Shown here: positions 42,924-54,057 of the stretch, piece after piece
How the letters are laid out: the number at the start of each line of letters is the position of its first letter
Position numbering within the stretch: position 1 is the first letter of the stretch
Assembly (NCBI GenBank): GCA_002197995.1
Contig: NGZR01000008.1
Location: 620,001-684,000, forward strand
Origin: Gaeumannomyces sp. JS-464
Lineage: Eukaryota > Ascomycota > Sordariomycetes > Magnaporthales > Magnaporthaceae
Reading direction: 5' to 3'
DNA length: 64,000 nucleotides
Translations under genes and position numbers: made by a program
Notes under the pieces: generated by a model
Told to the model about the DNA's origin: nothing
The model's input: the letters and a program-made list of their open reading frames with translations, nothing else
Database searches by the model: none

Positions 42924-43490
42924 TCAGTGCCGCTCCTCGGGCACCCAACCGCCCTGGGCGACCAGAAGTCTGTCCATCGAGGGAACCTGCCGCCGACGGC
43001 TCTCTGCGGCGGCAGCCTTGGGCCTGGTGCTTTCTCGCGGAGCTGGGGCAGCAGCGCGCGGCTCGATGGTCATCTCCGGGACCCAGGCGCCGTATCCGGC
43101 AGCGAGTCTTTCCATGTTGGTCATGGGCTGCTTGCCGGGTCCTCGGGGGATTGAAGCCTTGTCGCCGCCGGCTACGCGCACTTGGCCTAGGGTGTATCTA
43201 TGGATTAGTACTGCTGGTGTCCTGGTGTCCTCACCGAAAGCATTGCACCGACGTGGCTTACCTCCTGATGCGGTCGATCCTGTCCTTGTCTGCCCGTCCT
43301 TCAGGTCGTCGATCGTGTCTGTCGACTCGAGAGACGTGCGGGAGTCGCTGCTAGTCTTGTCATCGTGCTTGTCCTGCTTGAGAGAGGAGCGCATGCCGCG
43401 GAGCAGGCTGGACAGCTTTCCCTGCTTCTTATGCGGTGCCTCGGGCTGGGAGATGGCTGTGGAGGAGGCAGGGCTGGGTTTGGCGTCCAT
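42924..43490 (-). CDS. Small conserved-looking protein with two WVPE motifs
   Basis: Unknown function. The ATG at 43490 gives MDAKPSPASSTAISQPEAPH, then a basic helix KKQGKLSSLLRGMRSSLKQD, a Ser/Asp-rich stretch, and two related motifs: MTNMERLAAGYGAWVPEM and VPSMDRLLVAQGGWVPEE at the C terminus. An intron at 43187-43261 (GTAAGC..TAG with a perfect TACTAAT branch site) is 75 nt long. It therefore keeps the frame whether or not it is removed; the spliced product is about 163 residues and reads SGGQVRVAGGDK at the junction. The doubled M-x-R-L-x(4-5)-G-x-W-V-P-E unit suggests a short peptide-like binding motif. No signal peptide or membrane segment. Confidence 0.65.
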   Translation of the reverse strand: MDAKPSPASSTAISQPEAPHKKQGKLSSLLRGMRSSLKQDKHDDKTSSDSRTSLESTDTIDDLKDGQTRTGSTASGGKPRRCNAFGEDTRTPAVLIHRYTLGQVRVAGGDKASIPRGPGKQPMTNMERLAAGYGAWVPEMTIEPRAAAPAPRESTRPKAAAAESRRRQVPSMDRLLVAQGGWVPEERH

Positions 43491-45037
43491 AGCGGGGCGA
43501 ATTTGGCTGGGAGGATCCAGTGGCTGGCGTAAGGGGGTAGTAAAGGGGTATGGATGATTTGGGATGAAGGTGGGTGCTTTCTGGGGCAGAGGTTGCAGGA
43601 TGGTTCGCGAGGTGGGATGGGGGCGCTGGATGATGGGTAGAAATGGGAGAACAGGAGAGGAAGCCGTCAAGATATACTCGCCACGGGGGCCGCCCAGAAA
43701 GAGCACGTCGATACTGCTGCCCTTCCTGAAAACACCCCAAGGTTGGTGTCGGCGGCGTCAGCATCAACTGCCTGTGGCTCACACCACGCACTCGTCCCAA
43801 TTAGGCAACTCCGACGTGGGTAGAGTTGCTGGCTGCCGATGCGCCATGCCGGCGTTAGCTGCCCGCGGCCACTTTTCACACTCCATTAGCAGGGCTGGCG
43901 ATCACATTACCCTCTGCGTTGTAACCTTTTTTCGGGCCTTCTGTGGAAATAAATCTGGTATTTCCGCGCCCTCGACAACTGGCACATCGACAACTCCTGG
44001 TCGAACGAGTATCGCCGAAAAGTCACGTGCTGCAGGGGGGCCATCGGTGTTTAGGACAATGATCTTGCCGCCAAGCACCTGGCATGAGTAATCCCGCGGG
44101 CAAGGGGCGGCAAGAGAAGCACCAATGGCTCGGTTTGGATTGGGCGGTTATGGAAAGAAACGACAGCAGTTCCCAGCGGATGTGTTGATTCTCAAGGCGC
44201 ATGATTGCACGTGCAGAAACCCGTTTGGTCCTTCGGGTGTGCAGAATGAGGAAGGCGTCGTTGGGCCGTGCCTGGCGCCTTCCGTCATCAGCAGTGAGAA
44301 AGGACTTGAAGGGACGCAAAAGACTTTACGCAATGCGATATGGATGCCGGAGATTCGGAGAATTGATGCTTAGGAAAGATTGCAGAATTGGATGGGAAAC
44401 TTCCAATGCCGACCGTATCTGAGGCACAGGCTGTCATCCAGAAAGCACGGTTCTGCGCTGGCCTCTTCCTGGCACGCGGCAACCTCCCGAGCGCCCGGAC
44501 GCTACCCGCCACCGGACGTCCAATTCGATCCCTACCAAACATAAAAACCTGGTAGGTACCTACCTAGGTTCGCAGGCCTGTTTAAATCGCGTTTGGCAGG
44601 ATGAAAGAACGCCCCATGTCGACATAATCAAGATCTGCACCTCTCCCGCCCGGCCAGGCAGCAGCAGCCGCATAGTGGATGTTGCGGGGTGGCACAATAA
44701 ATACCCTTCGGCTTCCTTCAGCCAACCACGCATTCTTACACTGAGGCACAGGGGGTAGGACACCGCAGTGTCTCGCTGCATGTCAACCCAAAGCTGGCCC
44801 GACGCAATTTCTGCCCAACTTGTGCGAGGATGGTTTGGTGGCTCGGTCTTGAACAGAAAGATGATCTGACCAGCACACGTCGTGCGGTTTCCCGGCCCCT
44901 CGCCGTCGCCTCAATACAAGGAGAGAGGTGGACATTGCTCCATCTCGATTCGAATACTTAGGCTATCATCGCCCGTCGTCGCCCGCAGCCGCACCCGCCA
45001 CTCCGTCTAGACCGCGATCGCGCTGCAGGTCTCTACA
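43491..45037. other. Intergenic region
   Basis: Upstream regions of the divergently arranged WVPE-motif gene and HET gene. No other gene recognised. Confidence 0.45.
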
Positions 45038-47701
45038 ATGGACGACACTTTGTCAAAAGTCGTCGCGGAGTTCCGCTATACCCCGCTTCCATCCACCAGT
45101 TCCACTCGCTTCCTCGAGCTGCTTCCAGCAACCGATCCCTCGGACGAGCTTCGATGCAACCTCAAGGTCGTCGACCTCGGCAGGGACCCCGGCCCCTACG
45201 AGGCGCTCTCATACACGTGGGGCAATGGAGCCTTCACCCGCCTAATACATATCAACAATGCAGAGGGCGGTGGATGGCTGCGCGTCACGGAAAACCTGTG
45301 GACCGCGCTTCACAGATTCAGAAAAAAATCCAAGCCCCGAGTGATCTGGGCCGACGCCATTTGCATCAATCAAAGAGATATCGAAGAAAGGGACACCCAG
45401 ATCACTGGAATGGTCGACATATATCGCAGCGCGACCAGAGTCCTTGTCTGGCTCGGCAACAACATGGAAAAGGAGCAAGCTATGGCCTGTATCAACGCTA
45501 TGGGGCACCGAGTTCTGCGCCGCGAAAGCACTCTGTCTGCCGAGGAGACAGATAAACTCGCGAGCTGTGCTTTTATCCTTCTAAGCTTGCCATGGTTCAC
45601 GCGGCGATGGATCATCCAAGAAGTAGTCTTCAGTCCCGACGCCGTTCTGTTTGCGGGAGCTGAGAGCACAGGTTTTCTGCGGCTCGCCGCGATCCTGAGG
45701 CTACTCCATGCATCGTCCAGCAGACTCCCGACCGATACCGTCGAGCCCTTCCTGGCAATGTATCGAGTCTGGAAGCACAAGTTCGCTGGGGACTTATCGG
45801 ACGACTGTGGATTGCTTCGGTTGATGTGCGTCTTTGATCGCTTCGGATGCAAGGACCCTATAGATCGTATCTTTACGGTCGCGTCGCTCGCCCAAGATGT
45901 CCAGCTTCGACTCCTGTCTCCAACAGATTCTAGAAACAAGAAGCTTGAGCTTGTCGTCTGTCGCCCCCATCCCCCAGAAGATAGGCGGCTAGCGCCTCTA
46001 GGCGGGATGGAGGTTAGTTACGCGTCGGCTCCCGAAGAGGCATTTACCCGCTTTGCTGAGTTTCTCGCCCACTCTGGCTACTTCGTCTGGGCGCTTGGCC
46101 AAGCCCTGGCGAGAGCTGATGGGGCGACGAGGGCATCAGGCCTGCCGTCCTGGGTCCCGGACTGGCGCAGCCCGCGACTACGGCAGCCACTCTGGATCGA
46201 GAGGCAGGGCGACGAATGGCCCTCCATGCCCGACTACCGAATGAAGCCATCTGGAGGATTGCTCACTGGCTATGATGAAGGGTTTTTTCAGGAAAGAAAC
46301 TTACCGAGGCCAGCGATTGTAAGACGGAGCGATGGCACGGGCCATCGCCTCCGTGCTCCTGTCTGCCACACCGAATACTGGCCCTTGAAACTGGAGAATG
46401 AGGATTCAAACGCGCGTGGAGAAAGATACCCAGACATGGCGAGGATGTTGATTCCACCGCTACAACACGATATGCTCTTTCCGCTCTTGGTGGACTTCAA
46501 AACAGAGCCTTTTCCGGAACCGAACGATCGGCAGGGACTTATTAGGTGGATCCAAGACTCCTTCTTATCCATATTGTCCCGTGTTTCCCCGCCCGAGCAG
46601 TTCTCTCTTTTCATAAAAACTGCTGCTGGCCCCAAGAGGTGGGAAGGCCTCCCAGGACGCTACCTGGAGAGATTCGCATTTGCTATCACGGCGGGAGGCA
46701 TGTTCACTGCTGAGCTTTGCGGCGCAGAACAAGCTAGTCTCACACGCTTGACAGATTCTGTGTCCGCTAGAGACGAGGCAAGCCATGGCTGCCCTCATAT
46801 TCGCCCGCATAGCTTCAATGAGCGCACTGGACAGGCAGAACCCGGACCCGGATGCTCTGACTGGGACCTGAAGACAGGGGGCTGGTATAACGTTGAAGGA
46901 CTGGGGGCTTTGCCCCTTGATTCCACGAAATTGGTTCCCATACTTGCAGCTATCATTGACGGGTCGGACCAAGGTGCGCTAGATACGGCGTCTCTTCTGC
47001 GACTGATATCTATCACCATGGCGGGTCGCTGTGTTATCAGCTGTGACTACGTCACCCCCAACGACTCTTACCTGCAATCGGGCCTCGGAAATAGGACTAT
47101 GGCTGTGCTCGGGATTGCCTCACCCCATACCGCCATAGGGGACAAGATAATGTCTTTGTATAAGGGGATTCAGGGTGACTTTATCGAGCGGAACATCAAT
47201 CGGGAGAGAAAATTGTCGCCATATTCCTGGACGATCTATCAGGGCCAGGATCGGCGGTGTCCTCACGTCGAAACCGACTACCCCACCTCGGACGGAAGCA
47301 GCCGTGCATACCCTTCGACCAAGATTTCATACAGGATAACAGAAAGGCCATGGAACCGTATTCGGCAAAGGCATTGGACTCGCACGTACGTCGTCCGTTC
47401 TCAAAGTCCCGACGCTGCAGATGGGGACGCGAAGCCCAAGACCTGGCTCGAAGAAATTGACCATAAGGAAGAATGCCTCCATGTCCTGTGCTCTCGCTTC
47501 AATATTCCTCGGCTGGAATTCGTGGGGGACTGCCTCCTCACGACCTTGCGTTGGGAGCCGCACCTTTTTCGCGAGCAGGGTTTTTACCGTCTGGATCATG
47601 TCTGCGACACTCTGGTAAAACCAGGTGGTTATAATAGCCTGGGTGCATCATTTAATACTGTTCATTCGGCAGCCAGTGTTGTAGAGTTTCACTTGGTGTA
47701 A
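45038..47701 (+). CDS. HET-domain (heterokaryon incompatibility) protein
   Basis: Probably acts in nonself recognition or programmed cell death, like other fungal HET-domain proteins. A single uninterrupted 887-codon frame with no intron. HET-domain motifs: YEALSYTWGN at 54-63, LRVTENLWTALHRFR, VIWADAICINQRDIEERDTQ at 102-121, VDIYRSATRVLVWLGN at 126-141, and WFTRRWIIQEVV. The C-terminal 600 residues have no recognised domain. Codon use and GC are normal, and the frame is intact over 2.66 kb, in contrast to several neighbours. No adjacent typical partner gene is seen; the neighbouring small WVPE-motif gene is divergent and 1.5 kb away. Confidence 0.93.
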   Translation: MDDTLSKVVAEFRYTPLPSTSSTRFLELLPATDPSDELRCNLKVVDLGRDPGPYEALSYTWGNGAFTRLIHINNAEGGGWLRVTENLWTALHRFRKKSKPRVIWADAICINQRDIEERDTQITGMVDIYRSATRVLVWLGNNMEKEQAMACINAMGHRVLRRESTLSAEETDKLASCAFILLSLPWFTRRWIIQEVVFSPDAVLFAGAESTGFLRLAAILRLLHASSSRLPTDTVEPFLAMYRVWKHKFAGDLSDDCGLLRLMCVFDRFGCKDPIDRIFTVASLAQDVQLRLLSPTDSRNKKLELVVCRPHPPEDRRLAPLGGMEVSYASAPEEAFTRFAEFLAHSGYFVWALGQALARADGATRASGLPSWVPDWRSPRLRQPLWIERQGDEWPSMPDYRMKPSGGLLTGYDEGFFQERNLPRPAIVRRSDGTGHRLRAPVCHTEYWPLKLENEDSNARGERYPDMARMLIPPLQHDMLFPLLVDFKTEPFPEPNDRQGLIRWIQDSFLSILSRVSPPEQFSLFIKTAAGPKRWEGLPGRYLERFAFAITAGGMFTAELCGAEQASLTRLTDSVSARDEASHGCPHIRPHSFNERTGQAEPGPGCSDWDLKTGGWYNVEGLGALPLDSTKLVPILAAIIDGSDQGALDTASLLRLISITMAGRCVISCDYVTPNDSYLQSGLGNRTMAVLGIASPHTAIGDKIMSLYKGIQGDFIERNINRERKLSPYSWTIYQGQDRRCPHVETDYPTSDGSSRAYPSTKISYRITERPWNRIRQRHWTRTYVVRSQSPDAADGDAKPKTWLEEIDHKEECLHVLCSRFNIPRLEFVGDCLLTTLRWEPHLFREQGFYRLDHVCDTLVKPGGYNSLGASFNTVHSAASVVEFHLV

Positions 47702-49001
47702 ATAGGTAGTTGCTAGTTGGTGATCACCCAAAACTGGAGGGGCGGTTCGAGGTATGCACGCGTTCCAACTTTGATATGTGTTTGTCCATTCTGGATTTGT
47801 GGCTCCAAAAGAAGCTAGAAACTTGCTGACGAGCGATTGCAAAGTGCTGGTGGCCGAAGGCTGCTGTAGGAGTTTATCGTTGGAAGTGCAGCCACAAGCT
47901 CGGTTTTTTTTTTCTTCTTTTTTTTTTTGTTTTTTTAACAGGCGCGCATGGGTGGGTGCTTTCGGTGTTGCCGGTGGCAGGCAGTACGGGGTCGAGCGAC
48001 CAATATTCCTCACCGAGAGCCTGACCGAACCTGGTGGAGATTGTGGTGGCTCGCCCGTTAGGGGGTGGTGTGAGTCTCTATATCCAGGCCGCTTTTTTTC
48101 GGGGACAGCCCTGCTGGCTATCTATCCCAACACATGGGCTAAGGCTGATGCGAGACAGCCGCTGATAGCTGCCAGAGCCGGGTCGCTTGACTGACTAAAT
48201 TAGGTATCCTAATAGTTTAATCATTTGGTGGGAGTCCTACTCACTCGCATTTGAAGATGGGGGCCTTCTTGCCACTTGGGAGAGGGAGAAATCGCCTCCC
48301 TCGGAGATGCATGTAGTTAGAACGATTACGCCCCGGATGATTTAGCATAGCGGCCAACCCTGGCCGCGTGCTCATCTCGCTCGTCACCCGCCTCGTAAAC
48401 CGGCTTACTGAGATATGGGGGAGGAGCTGAACATCTTCGGGACGAGGCGCCCACACGTCTCCTGGCCGAGGTTGCACGCCCGTTCAGCCCCGCCCGATCG
48501 CTCTCCATCAGGGTCTTGTGAGTCTGATTATTATAAGATGGGGAACACGAACGAGCAGGGGACAGAACATCCGAATTTCTGGCTGCCTGTGCGACCTGGC
48601 TGGGGTCCAGGGGACCGGGCACTGGGGCTTAGGGGCTGGGGACTGGCTACTGCTTTGTCCGACATGACACTGAACGAATGCACCCCGTGGCTCAATAAAG
48701 ATTGGTCGAGGCCTTCAGCTGCCTTGTGCTAGGAATATGGCATGTCGCACTAGATGCCAGTCCCCCCGAAGGCGCCCGAATATTCGAACCAGTCATATTC
48801 GGAAGCGAATGGGTGGCGACGTGCTCAGATGGATGGCCAGTTTACGAGCGGTCACCTTGGCCGCCCTCTGTTCTCCCGAGCATTCTCACCCTTGCCCATT
48901 TTTCACCCTTTCCTCCCCAGAAAGTCTAGGAGCTCACTCTCAGACAACAGCCTCCGCACTTTGAGAGCTCGATTCACACGCTTGAAGTCAGTACGCCCAA
49001 G
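47702..49001. other. Intergenic region
   Basis: A pyrimidine/T-rich tract (about 47906-47937) follows the HET gene. No gene recognised. Confidence 0.45.
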
Positions 49002-50669
49002 ATGTTGGCTAGTCTTGGAAGCCCGTCTTCGGCGCCCAGAAGGAAGTCGACTCGGCGATCAGGGAAGGCGCCCGAGATTTACTGCCTGCCAGACCGGGAT
49101 ACCAGCTACCTTGAGCTCGCGCCGCAATCGCCCAACTATCCGACCGTCTACTGGCCTCCAACCAACCTCCCAGAAGTCTTGCCCCCGCCCGACCGGCCAG
49201 AGAAACAGCTTGCCACAAGTGATGCTCAAGCGGTAAAGAATGAGGGGCCCCAGCCCAACGTACCAGGAGCTCATGTGGTGGATAGTCCGCTGCTGCCGTG
49301 GTGGCGACGGAGAGGGACGTGGCTCATAGCTGCCGGCGTCTTGGTACTCGTCATCGGCGGGGTCCTCGGCTCTGTGCTGGGGCTTGTTGTGTTGCGCAAG
49401 GCTCCCGCATCGTCGCCCCCGTTGAGCTCTGGCGATTCAGCGGTGGACAACACGACAGTCAATGGCCCGTCGCCGCCTGCTGGCGCTAGCAAATGCAGCG
49501 CCGACGCGATCCGCGTCGACCAAGTGGCGGCGGTGACGACGCCGCTGAGCCGCGGAGAGGCGGCCGAGAACCTCACCGTGTACCTGTTCGCCCGCACCGC
49601 CGACGGCTCCTGGCGGCAGGCCTCGTCGGCGCCCGGCGGCGGCTCCTACAAGGGCGGGTGGGTCAGCCGGGGCGGCGAGAAGTTCGACCGGCACCCGGTC
49701 GCCATCGCCTGGATTGCCGGGGCGAGCAGCTGGGGCGGCGGCCTGACGGCGACGGTGCTGGGCGTGTCGCCATCCAAGCGGCTGCTGGCCAAGCACATCG
49801 GGCTCGAGACGGGCACGGCGACGTGGATCATGGACATTAGCTACACGCCCAAGGGCTACCCGGCGCAGAACCACACCGACGAGGCGCCCGGGCTCTGCGC
49901 CGTCGGCACCAGCCGGGTCGACGTGTGGACGCGCGTGGAGCAGACGCGCGACATACCGCACGACGTGCCGCAGAACAGGACCGGGTCGGTGCTGCAGCAC
50001 AAGTGGGCCGAGGAGGAGAAGTACTGGATGGGCACGCCGCTGTGGGAGGACTCGGCGGGCGGGTTCCTGGTGCCCAACTCGCGCTTCTCCGTCGTGTGCC
50101 GCGACATCGCGGGCTACCACGACACGGTCGTGTACGGCAACGGCTCCGAGGGCAACGCGGCCTGGCCCCGCCAGTTCGACCGCACCGTCTAGCGCGACTG
50201 GAAGAGCCTGGGCGGCGACTACATGCCGGGCACGCACCCTGTTCTGCTCGAGGTCTCGAGCCAGAGGTTCGACTTTTTCGGCATGGGCCGGGATGGATAT
50301 CTGTACCACTGGAGCTGGACGTCGACGACTGACTGGAGCGTGACCGAAAGGCTGGGGGATGAGAAGTTTGTCAGCTTGCCTGCGGTTGCCGTGTCTGGTG
50401 CCAAGAGGGACGGCATCGAGGTTGTAGCGGTGGGAGCAGATGGGAAGCTGCGCCTATCCTTCAGGGCAGACACTTCCTCGGTCGCCGGTGCGAAGTGGGA
50501 GGATCTTGGGATGGTGTCTAGTAGTGCTCCATCGTTGGCGAGGGTGGGATCGTCGGGTGTCGAGGTAGTGACGACCGCGGCCGATGGGTCGATATGGTAT
50601 GCCACGGTCGACGTCACAAAGGAGCACGGGTGGACAAAGGCTACTTGGAAGCCAGTGGCATCTTCGTAG
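49002..50669 (+). CDS. Single-pass membrane protein with fucose-lectin-like beta-propeller, interrupted by one TAG
   Basis: Type II-like membrane protein. The N-terminal part is disordered and Pro-rich and ends in a WWRRR basic stop. A transmembrane helix follows (TWLIAAGVLVLVIGGVLGSV, about residues 106-125), then a Ser/Pro linker. The long extracellular part has propeller-type blades: AIAWIAGASSWGG, DFFGMGRDGYLYHWSW, SLPAVAVSGAKRDGIEVVAV, GADGKLRLSF, PSLARVGSSGVEVVTTAADG. Such repeats occur in fungal fucose-specific lectins and sialidase-like propellers. The frame is the same from 49002 to 50669 except for a TAG at 50190-50192 (TTC GAC CGC ACC GTC TAG CGC). A CAG-to-TAG change of the RIP type would explain it. 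Either a pseudogene, readthrough, or an error; no frameshift is involved. Confidence 0.68.
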
Positions 50670-50989
50670 GAGTAGGTGATAGTGAAGTGAAGTCTCGAGA
50701 ACTTCCCATGGGCCACATGAGCGCCAGGGAGGGAGGGGTAGGAGAAGCTAAGAACACGAAACGCTCCTTCCACCGCGGTCGATTACTTCGAAAGGTGGTC
50801 CTGCTTACATAAGGATTGGGGGCCGCTGTCAAAACCGAAACCACATGCTGCGCACTCTCGTCCTGCGTTCCACCCCAAAACTGACTCAAATACATTGCCA
50901 ATCCCCATCCGATCCTCTGCCCATCCACTCTCCGCCATCGATCCCTGCCCTTCTAGTAAGGCGGCCGGGCACCATATCCCTCACATTCT

Positions 50990-51597
50990 CTAGCCGCAGA
51001 TGACGGGGTCCCTGCCCGAGGACAGACAACGATATTTGGTCTGCACGACGCACGTGCCGCCGGCGAGGAAGTCGACGCAGTTGTGCTTCTTGCCCGACGT
51101 CGGGTAGCAGGTCCCCAGCAGCTGGCCGTTGCCGTCCTTGATGTAGAAGTCGAGGTTCCCGTTCTTGGGGTAGAAGTTGACGGCGCGGCCGCAGACGCGG
51201 TTGTGCGTGAAGGGCTTGGTGCGCCACCCCCACGGCACCACGTTGGCCTTGGAGTGCTCGACGCAGCCGAGGTCCGTCGGGCTCCTGCCCCACGTGAACA
51301 GGTCCTCGCGGTTGCCGCCCGCCGACGGCCCGCTGGGCGAGGGGGTCGTCCAGCTGCAGAAGGCGTACCCGATCGAGAAGATGTGCGTGCCGCCCGGCAC
51401 GGCACGCTCCGCGAGCTCCGCCTCGGCGGTCGCGGTCGCGTTGGCTGCCTCGCCGCCTTCGGCGTCCTCGTCGAGGAGAAGCAGGCTGCCGGCCGGGATG
51501 GGGCCACGCCGATGGCGGTGGTGGAGGCGGTGGGAGCCGCGGCGGCCTGGCCCAGCATGAGGCTGGCGGCAAGAGCGAGAGCGGCGGAGACCTTCAT
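50990..51597 (-). CDS. Small secreted Cys-containing protein (one frameshift)
   Basis: Extracellular, function unknown, effector-like in size. The ATG at 51597 begins a clear signal peptide (MKVSAALALAASLMLGQAAA). After TTAIGV the frame changes (one lost base in GTGGCCCC, about 51510) to GPIPAGSLLLLDEDAEGGEA, AERAVPGGTHIFSIGYAFCSW and a C-terminal domain with LGCVEHSKANVVPWGWRTK, RVCGRAVNFYP, GNLDFYIKDGNGQLLGTCYP, KKHNCVDFLAGGTCVVQ and RCLSSGRDPVICG. Eight or so Cys would give four disulfides. The acidic Glu/Asp segment before ERAV may be a propeptide. It does not match a family I can name. Confidence 0.7.
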
Positions 51598-52530
51598 GGT
51601 TGCTGAGAGGAAGGCTTGAGGCTTGGATTCGTTAGTCTCGAAGTCCTGTTCTGAGGTAGGTGCTCATCCACCCTGCCAGGGGCTAGTGTCTCGCTCGACT
51701 GCCTTCTTACCTACCGGTTGCAGAGCTTGACTGACTTCGTCGGGTGTCCTTTGGGGGCGGAGGCTTGGGATAGGATCGGAGTCGATGGCCTTCTGGTTCA
51801 GATCAGGACGGAAGGGGGCAAGACGGTTGCTCTTATACACGGCGATGCTGCTCCCATCTGGCTGCTCTTGTTCATCCTTCTGGCACCATCGCTACGGTGC
51901 CGCCAAGGTGGACTTCCCGGTGAAGCGTGGTGAAGCGCATCACCTTCGCCGCTATCGCCGCCATCGCCGCCATCGCCGCCATCGCCGCCATCGCCGTGGC
52001 CAAGACGCAGCGTACCACTTCCTTCCCTCTCGGCGATCAACCACTTGGCTTGAGGGCCTGCGACTTGTGATGGTCTCGCTTGCCCCCCATTTCCGTTTTG
52101 ACCACTTTCAGCCCTCGGCTAGCTACCCGAGGTAGATCATCCAGACAACAACTGCGAGGTGGATCATTCAGGCAACAGCCAATATCGCGATCCACCCACG
52201 ACCCCTGAATACTAAAAACAGAATCCGGCCACGGTGAAAGAAATTCGGAATCCGGAGGAATCATCGCTCGGCCATGAAGCTCACACGGGTCAAATACGGA
52301 CGGGAAACAGCCGACTGACAAGACTACCTATGGACTACCTATGGTTTCATTATACCGTTAAGTTTAGGTTTTTCCAAGTGTTTTATTCCCCAATCCTTTC
52401 GCTAATAGAAAAGAAAAAAAGCGCAAAATAGGCAAGGGTCCTATCGTTGTCTAATCACCAGATGTTGAGCCGCAAAGAAAATGCCCCCTTTCCTCCGGCA
52501 CCCAGCCAGGGACAGTCAACAGTTGTGCTG
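51598..52530. other. Intergenic region with a microsatellite
   Basis: Contains the 9-bp repeat at 51948-51996. Otherwise nothing recognised; the right end is the 3' flank of the acyltransferase gene. Confidence 0.45.
51948..51996. repeat. 9-bp microsatellite, about five copies
   Basis: GCCGCTATC followed by four GCCGCCATC units and a partial GCCG. Confidence 0.85.
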
Positions 52531-54057
52531 TTAGACCAAGACCTGGTATACCCACTGCATCCACTCCGCGTCCTGGCACAGGGCTTCCATGGAAGCCAGC
52601 GTGGGCAGCATGACGTGAAGCTCCTGGTAGTCGGCGTCGACACGGCCGGGCTGGATCTGCGTGTAGCCCGCGGGCCATGCGGCGCCCGCACGCCGGACCG
52701 CCTCGGGCTTGTCGCTCAGCAGTCCCGGGACGCGCCAGGCCATGTCCGCGCCGCCCAGGAACCGCCACGTGTTGATGACGATGTCGGCGGGCGAGAGCAC
52801 GTCGATTGTGGTCCGTGTCCGCGCAAAGTCGGGCATGGCGGCGAAGACGCGCCACCGTGCCGCGATGAAGTCCTCGGTGGCTTGCGTCGCCACGTCGGCC
52901 TCGATCTGCCGCACGAGCCGGGCCAGCGCGGCCGGGTCGGTGCAGGCCTCGCGCAGCCGCACGGTCGAGTCGAGCGCCGTGAAGGAGCCGGTGGTGGTGA
53001 CGCCGAAATAGCCGGCCGACCTGCCCCCGAAGGGCGCGCGCTTCTTCCAGTTGACGGGCATTTTCAGCTTGGGCGCGGGCGAGCCCGGGGCGCTCGAAGA
53101 CTCGGTGGCGGACCGGGCCCTGAACACGTGCGCCCAGGTGAGCGAGACGAGGCACATCATGCTGGACGGCAGATTGCCGTTTCCGCTCTCGTCGCTGGAC
53201 TGCATCAGCTTCTGCAGCTCCTTGAGGCGGCTGTTTCGGAACCTGAAGATTCGCCCAGTTGCATCCGGGTAGACCGAAGACGGCTGGGGGCCATCGGGTG
53301 GACGCGGGAGGTCCAGCATGTAGCGGACGTCCATTTCGGGGAACGCGTCGGGGTCCAGCTGGGCGTCATCCTGGGCCGGAGGCGGGGTGAACATTTCCAG
53401 CTGGCCCGGCTGGCCCACGGGAGCCTCGCCACGCGCGACGGTCTCGAGGCATTCAAATATGATGCGCATACACTCCCCATCGAAAATGGAGTGGTGAAAG
53501 TGGTAGGACAGCAGAAGCCCGCCGTCGATAATAACCGCCAGGACCCTAAAAGTGGGGCGGGCCGTGTGCTCGTCCGGGAACCCACCATGGTAAGCGAAGC
53601 GGGAATGGATGAATGCCGACGGAGGGAAGCCCTTGGCCTTGAGCTCGGCGTAGGTCATGCCGAAACTGTCTTGGGCGTCGAGAACATCCAGCGGGATTCT
53701 ACTGCTATCCGAAGGCATGCAGAGGACAACCTCGTTCTTATAGTGCGGGCCATCGCGCATCCTCAGGACGCCGGCGGTCTCGGGCCGGGCCACAGCGAGA
53801 GCATCGAGGCAAGCCCGGATGTGGCCGATGGCGGCAGCAGCCTTGGTGCTGTCGAGAGGGTAGCAGTGCGTGGGGTTGAAGTACGCTCGACCAGACTTTT
53901 GGGACCATGGTGAAAGGACCACGGTCGAGCGGGCCGACTCGGTGGGAGCCATGGCGGGGGTTTTGTTGGCAGAAGGGGCCGGGTTCTGCCGAGGAGGTGG
54001 AGAGAGGAGCTTACAGGTGACGTCTGTGAGCAGCAGGTTTCTTGGGGTGCTCGTCAC
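52531..54057 (-). CDS. BAHD-type acyltransferase (transferase family, trichothecene acetyltransferase-like)
   Basis: Acyl-CoA-dependent O- or N-acyltransferase, usually in secondary metabolism. A single 508-codon frame from the ATG at 54057 or, with the alternative ATG at 53952 (MAPTESARSTVVLSPW), 473 codons; neither start can be excluded. The catalytic motif HHSIFDG is at 188-194 (HHxxxDG), preceded by LAVIIDGGLLLSYHF as in the family. Other features are SMMCLVSLTWAHVFRARSA and KLKMPVNWKKRAPFGGRSAGYFGV (the xxNxRxR-like N-terminal half of the C-lobe). The plant DFGWG motif is absent, as in many fungal members. No biosynthetic core enzyme (PKS, NRPS, P450) is in the window, so a cluster context is not supported. 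No frameshift. Confidence 0.9.
   Translation of the reverse strand: MTSTPRNLLLTDVTCKLLSPPPRQNPAPSANKTPAMAPTESARSTVVLSPWSQKSGRAYFNPTHCYPLDSTKAAAAIGHIRACLDALAVARPETAGVLRMRDGPHYKNEVVLCMPSDSSRIPLDVLDAQDSFGMTYAELKAKGFPPSAFIHSRFAYHGGFPDEHTARPTFRVLAVIIDGGLLLSYHFHHSIFDGECMRIIFECLETVARGEAPVGQPGQLEMFTPPPAQDDAQLDPDAFPEMDVRYMLDLPRPPDGPQPSSVYPDATGRIFRFRNSRLKELQKLMQSSDESGNGNLPSSMMCLVSLTWAHVFRARSATESSSAPGSPAPKLKMPVNWKKRAPFGGRSAGYFGVTTTGSFTALDSTVRLREACTDPAALARLVRQIEADVATQATEDFIAARWRVFAAMPDFARTRTTIDVLSPADIVINTWRFLGGADMAWRVPGLLSDKPEAVRRAGAAWPAGYTQIQPGRVDADYQELHVMLPTLASMEALCQDAEWMQWVYQVLV

Noticed and set aside
52451..52500. GWVPEE string near the acyltransferase end as a third WVPE motif
   Set aside because: It is in the wrong frame beyond the BAHD gene's stop and lacks the rest of the motif; coincidence.
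52447..53913. 488-codon plus-strand open frame
   Set aside because: Antisense to the BAHD acyltransferase, whose HHSIFDG motif and codon pattern identify the true strand.
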